Shown: positions 7,268-12,149 of the stretch, piece by piece
Layout of the letters: the number at the start of each line of letters is the position of its first letter
How positions within the stretch are numbered: the stretch's first letter is position 1
NCBI GenBank assembly: GCA_019308145.1
Contig: JAFDIG010000040.1
Span: 1 to 12,149, forward strand
Length of the DNA: 12,149 nt
Direction of reading: 5' to 3'
Source of the DNA: Deltaproteobacteria bacterium
GTDB lineage: Bacteria; Desulfobacterota; JAFDIG01
Program-made: the position numbers and the translations under genes
Notes under the pieces: model-generated
The model's database searches: none
What the model saw: only the letters and a program-made list of their open reading frames with translations
Told to the model about the DNA's origin: nothing

Positions 7268-7681
7268 TTATACAGAACTAAACTTAAAGGAATACCGAAT
7301 AACCCCTTCCTGCTCATAGAGTCTTCTAAAGACCATCTTTAATGGCATGCCAATATAGAGATCATCAGCTTTTAGGTCGGTTAACTGTGCCGCAATCTTT
7401 GGGCCTTCTTCTAAGGCTACTATACCAACCAAAAGATCCCCAGTCATTGCTTGTTGATCATCAAACTCTGTTGGGGCAGCGCCTTTTGCAATAACAGTAA
7501 ATGTGAAAAGCGTTCCAATCCCTTTAAGAGGATAATCTTCAAGCTCTTTTGAACCACACTTTAAGCAAATCATCTTTTTGGGAAAATATATCTCTCTACA
7601 ATTTTTACACCGATTTCCAATAAGCAAGTAGCGTTGATCAATTCTGTTTTGATACGTTGGTAGGCTTATGTAGTTGCTCAA
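7268..7681 (-). CDS. DUF35 zinc-ribbon/OB-fold protein, acyl-CoA-enzyme partner
   Basis: This 137-residue protein has an N-terminal rubredoxin-like zinc ribbon with C25-x2-C28 and C39-x2-C42, followed by an OB-fold domain (about residues 50-130), the layout of DUF35 proteins. In several systems such proteins bind thiolase or HMG-CoA-synthase enzymes and help bind or pass CoA substrates; examples are the archaeal thiolase/HMG-CoA synthase complex and BbsA with BbsB in anaerobic toluene degradation. The start is TTG at 7681, chosen because AAAGGAG (7690-7696) lies 8 bases upstream and no ATG is available near it. It begins 3 bases after the stop of the HMGCS-like gene. It is the last gene of the minus-strand operon, ending 13 bases from the convergent HAD gene. 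Confidence 0.92.
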   Translation of the reverse strand: MSNYISLPTYQNRIDQRYLLIGNRCKNCREIYFPKKMICLKCGSKELEDYPLKGIGTLFTFTVIAKGAAPTEFDDQQAMTGDLLVGIVALEEGPKIAAQLTDLKADDLYIGMPLKMVFRRLYEQEGVIRYSFKFSSV

Positions 7682-7684
7682 TCT

Positions 7685-8704
7685 CTATTCTCCTTTAAAC
7701 GAGCTTAAAAATCTTTTCTGTTTTAGATATTGCACATAATTGATATAGATCTTATTATCAGTATCCTTCTCAAATAATCTTTTTAATAACAACTTTTTTG
7801 ATCCTTCAGTAATAAAAGAGATGGCAATACCGCCAGAACCATATCCTATCATAGCGATCCTTTTTCTTTTTTCATTTTTTTCAAGGAATTTGATCATAGA
7901 GAAAAAAGGTGATGCAACACCAAGATCACCAAGTTTATCAGCAATGATCCCATCTTTATAAACATCAGTATGAATCCCTTGTTTTTTTAATGTATTATAG
8001 ATTGAGCGTCCATCAGGCTGCTGTATTGCTATATAGTTTATCTCCTCTATTGAGCAATTGATATTTTTGGTTAGGCCATTTAAGAGCTCAGTGATCACAG
8101 GTTCATAGGAGATAGTTCTAAGCCCGAGATCTCGTATGAATTTCTCTCCATTTCTTCTAAATCTCTCACCAAGAGTTTCTTTTGTAATGCAAAAAGAGCT
8201 TTCAAATCTTGCTAAAAGATTATTACCACTTCCTACAATAAAAGCGGCTGCTCCTGCACCAAATGGATGCTCATATACTGCATCAGGATTGGCAAAAGGG
8301 ACATCAGAGGCAATAATAATAGCATACCCCTCCCTTGCCTTTACATAATCGATTGCAGAAAAAAGTGCGTTTACTCCTGCTCTCGGGGTATCTGTAATAT
8401 CAGTAGTAAAAGTATTAGGAGTTGATCCAATGGCATAAGATATAGTTGCGGAAGATAGTTTTTCATTATAAGGAGAAGAGGTGGAGGCAAAAAATATGGC
8501 TGATATATCTTTTGAAGGTATGTTAAACCATTTTAGTCCATTTCTTGCTGCTTCAACTCCCATTGTTATACTGTCTTCATCATAGGCTGGCACGCTTTTC
8601 TCAATGACATTAGGTGCGTTAAATATTCCCCAGGCTTTTATATACTCCTCTGCTTTGATCCGATATTTTGGCAGATAAAAGCCATATCCTATGATACCAG
8701 CCAT
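7685..8704 (-). CDS. HMG-CoA synthase-like protein lacking catalytic residues
   Basis: This 339-residue protein has the thiolase-fold layout of archaeal-type 3-hydroxy-3-methylglutaryl-CoA synthases. It starts G-I-I-G-Y-G-F-Y-L-P and contains H-P-F-G-A-G-A-A-A-F and I-G-Y-G-S-G-G. It ends with the family-like tail I-N-Y-V-Q-Y-L-K. At the three catalytic positions the residues differ. The Glu in the usual G-S-E-S is Thr75 (A-S-T-S-S-P-Y). The nucleophilic Cys in A-C-K-A-G-T is Pro107 (T-P-R-A-G-V). The His in H-Q-P-N-G is Gln228 (I-Q-Q-P-D-G). This alignment was done by eye. The protein is therefore unlikely to perform normal HMG-CoA synthesis and may act as a structural or substrate-binding subunit with the thiolase and DUF35 protein. 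The start at 8704 was chosen over an ATG at 8719 because AAAGGAG at 8710-8716 fits the former; this leaves 1 base after the thiolase stop. Confidence 0.87.
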   Translation of the reverse strand: MAGIIGYGFYLPKYRIKAEEYIKAWGIFNAPNVIEKSVPAYDEDSITMGVEAARNGLKWFNIPSKDISAIFFASTSSPYNEKLSSATISYAIGSTPNTFTTDITDTPRAGVNALFSAIDYVKAREGYAIIIASDVPFANPDAVYEHPFGAGAAAFIVGSGNNLLARFESSFCITKETLGERFRRNGEKFIRDLGLRTISYEPVITELLNGLTKNINCSIEEINYIAIQQPDGRSIYNTLKKQGIHTDVYKDGIIADKLGDLGVASPFFSMIKFLEKNEKRKRIAMIGYGSGGIAISFITEGSKKLLLKRLFEKDTDNKIYINYVQYLKQKRFLSSFKGE

Positions 8705-8705
8705 C

Positions 8706-9881
8706 CTATCTCCTTTCATTACTTAGGATATGGGCAGCAGCTGTACCACCTGAACCACCCATATTTACAGTCAGCCCAATATGAGCATCTCTTACTTGGC
8801 GCTCTTTTTCCTTAATATCACCTCTTAGCTGATGCACTATCTCATAGATTTGGCCAGTTCCTGTTGCACCAATAGGATGGCCTTTTGCTTTTAGACCACC
8901 ACTTGTATTTACTGGAAGTTTGCCTTTTATGGTTGTTGTGCCATCTTCTAAAAGCTTCCAGCCTTTTCCATCTGGAGCAAATCCGCATGCCTCATACTCT
9001 ATGATCTCTGCTATGGTGAAGCAGTCATGTAGCTCTGCTAAATCGATATCCGATGGCTTTACCCCTGCCTCTTCATATGCCTTTTTAGATGCAAGCTCAA
9101 CAGCTTTTAACCTTGTTATATCCTCTCGATCATGAATTGCAAGAAAATCGGTTGCTGCACCTGATCCCCAAACATAAATTGGGATATCAGTAAAGTTTTT
9201 TGCTAAATCTGATCTGCAGAGTATAACAGTTGTTGCAGCATCGGTTGTAGGACAGCAATCAAAGAGGGTTAAAGGATAAGCAATCATTGGGGCATTTAAT
9301 GCCTTTTCAATGGTTATCTCAAAACGTAGTTGTGCTTTTTCATTTCTTGCTGCATTATAATGGTTTTTTACTGCAACCATGGCTAAGTGTTCTCTTTTTG
9401 TGCCATGTTCATACATATGGCGATTAGCCATCAGTGCAAAGATACCAGGGAAATTTGTTCCTGCTAATCGTTCCCATTCATTATCACCTGAAACTCCAAG
9501 CCATAGGCGGTTACGCTCTCTTGGGAGATCATTCATCTTTTCTACTCCAGCAACAAGAACAAAATTTAAAGTTCCTGATTTTATTGCTAAATATGCATCC
9601 CTAAAAGCAAAGCTACTTGAACCACAGGCATTCTCAACTCTTCTTGCAGCAACATAAGGAATGCCAACATTTTCCATCATCAAAGCTGCCATATTACCAA
9701 GTTGGCCTCCTCCTGTCTCTAATGTTGCAATGTAAGCCTCCTGGATCAGTTTAGGATCAAATCCTTTTTGAACATCATCCACTGCTTCATAAAATGCATC
9801 AAAGAAAAGCTCTTTTAATCCTTTGTCAGGATGAGTGCCAAAAGGAGTTTGACCTACTCCTATTATAGCAACATCAACCAT
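8706..9881 (-). CDS. Thiolase, SCP-x/archaeal type (acetyl-CoA acetyltransferase-like)
   Basis: This 391-residue enzyme of the thiolase superfamily either cleaves a 3-oxoacyl-CoA with CoA or condenses two acyl-CoAs. The nucleophile is Cys86 in E-N-A-C-G-S-S-S. The catalytic His285 is in E-L-H-D-C-F-T, and His335 is in G-H-P-I-G-A-T-G. The C-terminal N-M-G-G-S-G-G-T replaces the C-x-G motif of classical bacterial thiolases, which puts it in the SCP-x/archaeal group. That group often works with a DUF35 protein, as in archaeal ACAT and the BbsB thiolase. The start ATG at 9881 follows AAAAGGA 8 bases upstream. It lies 20 bases after the ligase stop and 1 base before the HMGCS-like start. The substrate is unknown; the neighbouring ligase suggests an exogenous or intermediate carboxylic acid. 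Confidence 0.95.
   Translation of the reverse strand: MVDVAIIGVGQTPFGTHPDKGLKELFFDAFYEAVDDVQKGFDPKLIQEAYIATLETGGGQLGNMAALMMENVGIPYVAARRVENACGSSSFAFRDAYLAIKSGTLNFVLVAGVEKMNDLPRERNRLWLGVSGDNEWERLAGTNFPGIFALMANRHMYEHGTKREHLAMVAVKNHYNAARNEKAQLRFEITIEKALNAPMIAYPLTLFDCCPTTDAATTVILCRSDLAKNFTDIPIYVWGSGAATDFLAIHDREDITRLKAVELASKKAYEEAGVKPSDIDLAELHDCFTIAEIIEYEACGFAPDGKGWKLLEDGTTTIKGKLPVNTSGGLKAKGHPIGATGTGQIYEIVHQLRGDIKEKERQVRDAHIGLTVNMGGSGGTAAAHILSNERR
8710..8716 (-). promoter_or_regulatory. Ribosome binding site that sets the HMGCS-like start
   Basis: On the minus strand AAAGGAG ends 5 bases before the ATG at 8704-8702. The alternative ATG at 8719-8717 lies directly upstream of this motif and so cannot use it. 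The site is inside the last codons of the thiolase gene, implying coupled translation. Confidence 0.7.
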
Positions 9882-9901
9882 TTTTGATTTCCTTTTAAAT
9901 A

Positions 9902-11482
9902 TTATCTACCCTTGGATTTGATGTAAGATTCCATGTCAAAAGCATTTTTTAATAGATCCTTTTCTTTTTTTAAGATATATTTTGCTATTCTTTCAGTTGC
10001 TGTTTTAGGAAGTTGTTTCCTAAATTGTATATACCTTGGAATCTTAAATGTTGCTAACTTATCCCAGCACCAATCAATAACATCCTCAGGAGTTAGTCTT
10101 GCATTATCTTTTAGGACAATTAATGCCATTACCTCATCCTCTCCTAATTCTGCTGGCACTGCAATTACAGCTGTTTCTAAAACAGAAGGATGGGCATTTA
10201 TTATGCTTTCAACCTCTGTTGCAGAGATATTTTCACCTTTCCTTCGAATGATATCCTTTTTCCTATCTACAAAAAAGAAATAACCATCTTCATCCTTATA
10301 AGCATAATCTCCTGTATAAAACCAACCATCTTTTATTGCTTCTGCTGTTTTTCCTTTATCCTTGAAATATCCCTTCATCATAACCGGGCTTTTAACAATC
10401 AACTCACCTTTTTCATAAGAAGGTAGCTCCTTGCCATTATCGTCAACGATCTTCATCTCTGAAAAGGTAATGTTTGGATCAGGATGTTTTGCTGGAAGAC
10501 CAATACTTCTCATCTTGATAACGCCACCTATTGGATTCTGCGAGACCCCAGGCACCTCTGTTAAGCCGTAACCATCGATTACATGAGGGATATGGAATCG
10601 TTTTGTAAAGACTTCATATACATCAGGTGTTATAAGAGCACCATAAGCAACCCTTATTTTATGCTCAGGTCTAAATTCTTTGATATCTCTTGATGCCAAG
10701 ATCCTGCCAATTGCTCCTATAAAATTGAACTCTGTTGCTTGATAACGGACTGCCTGTTCCCAGAATCGTGATGCACTAAATTTTTTTATAAGAATAAGGC
10801 TTGCTTCAGCTGCTATTGCACCCATAGTACTGTAAAACTGGGCATTAATATGGAAAAGAGGAAGTATCACCATTACTTTATCATCAGGACCTATTTGGGT
10901 TCTAACAAGAAAAGCTTCACCTGTCATTGTTAGGTTTCGGTGAACATGCATAGCACCTTTTGGAAAGCCAGTTGTTCCAGAAGTATAGATTATTGAAGCA
11001 AGATCATCGTCTTTTATATCAATACCTTTAAGGCTCTTTGGCATAGAATCAACTATTCTATTAAATGATATGACCCCATCTTTTTCTATATCCTCATCAA
11101 CAACCATAATCCATTTAACTCTTTTATTTTTCTTTTTTAGCTCAAAAGCAATATCAAGATAATCTTTTGTTGTTACAAGACCAATTGCTTCTGAATGGCT
11201 TAAAATATAGTTCGCTTCATTAATTTTAAAGTTGATATTTATAGGCACCATCACAGCACCAATTTTAGCAAGTGCAAACCAAGAGAAAAGAAATTCTGGG
11301 ATATTTGGTAACATCAAACAGATCCGTTCTCCCTTTTTTACACCAAGCTTCAAAAAGCCATTAGCAACCTGATTGATTTTATTATCAAACTCATTATAAG
11401 AGATTTTTGCATCTCTATAATACAAAAATATCTTGTTAAGGTTTTTTTCTACTCTTTTTTCAAGAAATCTTCGTATATCCAT
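9902..11482 (-). CDS. AMP-forming acyl-CoA ligase (ANL superfamily)
   Basis: This 526-residue ligase activates a carboxylic acid with ATP to an acyl-adenylate and then forms the CoA thioester. Motifs in order are the phosphate loop Y-T-S-G-T-T-G-F-P-K-G at 166-176, Y-G-L-T-E at 305-309, Y-T-G-D at 389-392, the hinge region D-R-K-K-D-I-I at 406-412, and G-E-N-I-S-A-T-E-V-E at 416-425. The C-terminal motif reads L-P-K-T-A-T-E-R-I-A-K at 491-501. Most relatives have T-G-K-I there, with the Lys catalytic for adenylation; here E-R takes its place, so Arg498 or Lys501 may substitute. Sequence style is closest to crotonobetaine/carnitine-CoA ligase-like and medium-chain ligases, but the acid substrate cannot be deduced. 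The ATG has only a weak ribosome site. It is the first gene of the minus-strand operon, downstream of a clear promoter. Confidence 0.93.
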   Translation of the reverse strand: MDIRRFLEKRVEKNLNKIFLYYRDAKISYNEFDNKINQVANGFLKLGVKKGERICLMLPNIPEFLFSWFALAKIGAVMVPININFKINEANYILSHSEAIGLVTTKDYLDIAFELKKKNKRVKWIMVVDEDIEKDGVISFNRIVDSMPKSLKGIDIKDDDLASIIYTSGTTGFPKGAMHVHRNLTMTGEAFLVRTQIGPDDKVMVILPLFHINAQFYSTMGAIAAEASLILIKKFSASRFWEQAVRYQATEFNFIGAIGRILASRDIKEFRPEHKIRVAYGALITPDVYEVFTKRFHIPHVIDGYGLTEVPGVSQNPIGGVIKMRSIGLPAKHPDPNITFSEMKIVDDNGKELPSYEKGELIVKSPVMMKGYFKDKGKTAEAIKDGWFYTGDYAYKDEDGYFFFVDRKKDIIRRKGENISATEVESIINAHPSVLETAVIAVPAELGEDEVMALIVLKDNARLTPEDVIDWCWDKLATFKIPRYIQFRKQLPKTATERIAKYILKKEKDLLKNAFDMESYIKSKGR

Positions 11483-11566
11483 TATTTATCTTAATTTTTT
11501 TCATAATTATTTTAGAGGTGAATCAGTATTTATTAGATGCTCACTGCTGTTTCTCATGAGTTGAAA

Positions 11567-11595
11567 AATATAGAAAGCTATTTAAAAAGTATCAA
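11567..11595 (-). promoter_or_regulatory. Sigma70-type promoter of the ligase-thiolase operon
   Basis: On the minus strand TTGATA (11595-11590) is followed after exactly 17 bases by TATATT (11572-11567), a five-of-six match to each consensus hexamer with ideal spacing. Transcription would start near 11560, leaving an untranslated leader of about 78 bases before the ligase ATG at 11482. The promoter lies in the 136-base gap between the IclR-type gene and the ligase gene. An 8-base palindrome, CTCATGAG (11553-11560), lies at the predicted start point and could be an operator. In AT-rich DNA chance matches are common, so it is a good but unproven prediction. Confidence 0.55.
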
Positions 11596-11618
11596 TAATT
11601 TTTGCATTATGAACAATT

Positions 11619-12149
11619 CTATATTCCTTTTCTTGATCCCATTGCTTTTGAGATTTTTTTTGCAAGATCTACTATATGAAGTGCATATTTTTCTTCTAAT
11701 TCTTTTAATGAAACTTGAGATGATAAAACAGGAATATTAACTGCTGCTATTGCTACTCTGTCACTGTTGATGATAGGAGAAGCAATAGACCGCAAACCTA
11801 TAACCAGCTCCTCATTATTTATTGCATATCCTTTATTGCGTATTTTTGCTAACTCATCCTTTAGCCTATCTTTATCTACTATTGAATGGATTGTTATTGG
11901 TTTAAGCTCAACATGGTCTAAATATTCAGTAAGTTTTTTTGGAGGTAGAAAAGCCAAAATTGCTTTTCCCATTGAAGTACAAAAAGCTGGGAGACGCGAA
12001 CCAACATATAGATTAATGTCTAATAATTGTCTTACTTTTATTCTTTCTAAATAAACAATTTCAGTTTTGTCCAAAGTGGCTAAATTGACGGTTATGTTCA
12101 ATTCATCAGATAAAGCCTTCATATATGGGTAGGCTAACTGCCTTAATTC
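11619..12149 (-). CDS. IclR-family transcriptional regulator, C-terminal part
   Basis: The frame is open to the window edge, so the N-terminal winged-helix DNA-binding domain lies beyond it; 176 residues are visible. The ATG at 12122 is internal, since the upstream in-frame codons read R-Q-L-A-Y-P-Y and continue the IclR pattern. The visible part is the GAF-like effector-binding domain, with the signature F-C-T-S-M-G-K-A-I-L-A and then the family motif G-Y-A-I-N-N-E-E. IclR regulators respond to small organic acids or CoA-pathway intermediates and usually control neighbouring catabolic genes. Lying directly upstream and on the same strand as the ligase-thiolase operon, it is the best candidate to regulate it. 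The effector is unknown. Confidence 0.93.
   Translation of the reverse strand, partial: ELRQLAYPYMKALSDELNITVNLATLDKTEIVYLERIKVRQLLDINLYVGSRLPAFCTSMGKAILAFLPPKKLTEYLDHVELKPITIHSIVDKDRLKDELAKIRNKGYAINNEELVIGLRSIASPIINSDRVAIAAVNIPVLSSQVSLKELEEKYALHIVDLAKKISKAMGSRKGI

Noticed and set aside
7264..7285. 7-bp inverted repeat AAGTTTA/TAAACTT at the convergent gene ends as a bidirectional terminator.
   Set aside because: The stem is almost pure A-T with only one G-C pair, has an 8-base loop and no T-tract on either side, and lies mostly inside the DUF35 coding end. Chance is likely in AT-rich DNA.
8705..8719. Start of the HMGCS-like protein at the ATG 8719.
   Set aside because: It would overlap the thiolase by 14 bases without a ribosome site, while the ATG at 8704 has AAAGGAG at 5 bases and gives a family-like N-terminus.

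Overview
The window carries an AT-rich, gene-dense bacterial segment made of two convergent transcription units that meet at about 7255-7267. Gene content suggests an anaerobic bacterium, possibly of the Desulfobacterota (former Deltaproteobacteria) type. The reasons are a selenoprotein, the DUF1385-prfA-prmC-murA-his gene order, and an acyl-CoA ligase/thiolase/HMG-CoA-synthase-like/DUF35 cluster under an IclR-type regulator. This placement is inference; no rRNA or other lineage marker is present.

Plus strand, 1-7254: the C-terminal part of a DUF1385 (YqhQ-like) membrane protein, then prfA (release factor 1), prmC (the methyltransferase that modifies release factors), murA (first committed step of peptidoglycan synthesis) and a short histidine block hisD-hisB-hisH. 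Spacing is tight, with stop/start overlaps at prmC/murA, murA/hisD and hisB/hisH, so this is probably one operon. The only sizeable gap (1424-1526) holds short, mutually exclusive hairpins.

After hisH, a stretch of about 275 bases that looks empty to standard gene calling holds the main discovery: a 75-residue SelW-like (Rdx family) selenoprotein at 6212-6439. Its in-frame TGA at 6248-6250 falls exactly at the U of a C-x-x-U redox motif. A stem-loop with a G at the start of the loop lies at the right distance downstream to be a bacterial SECIS element. A NagD-type HAD phosphatase follows 11 bases later.

Minus strand, 12149-7268 (in transcription order): a truncated IclR-family regulator, a good sigma70-type promoter, an AMP-forming acyl-CoA ligase, an SCP-x/archaeal-type thiolase, an HMG-CoA-synthase-like protein and a DUF35 zinc-ribbon/OB-fold protein. 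The last three genes are separated by only 1-3 bases and each follows a strong AAAGGAG-type ribosome site, so they probably make a complex. The thiolase keeps its catalytic Cys and His residues, while the HMG-CoA-synthase-like subunit appears to have lost all three catalytic residues (Glu, Cys, His). A likely reading is an inducible pathway that activates a carboxylic acid to its CoA ester and then condenses or thiolytically cleaves it, with the HMGCS-like protein in a structural or modified role.
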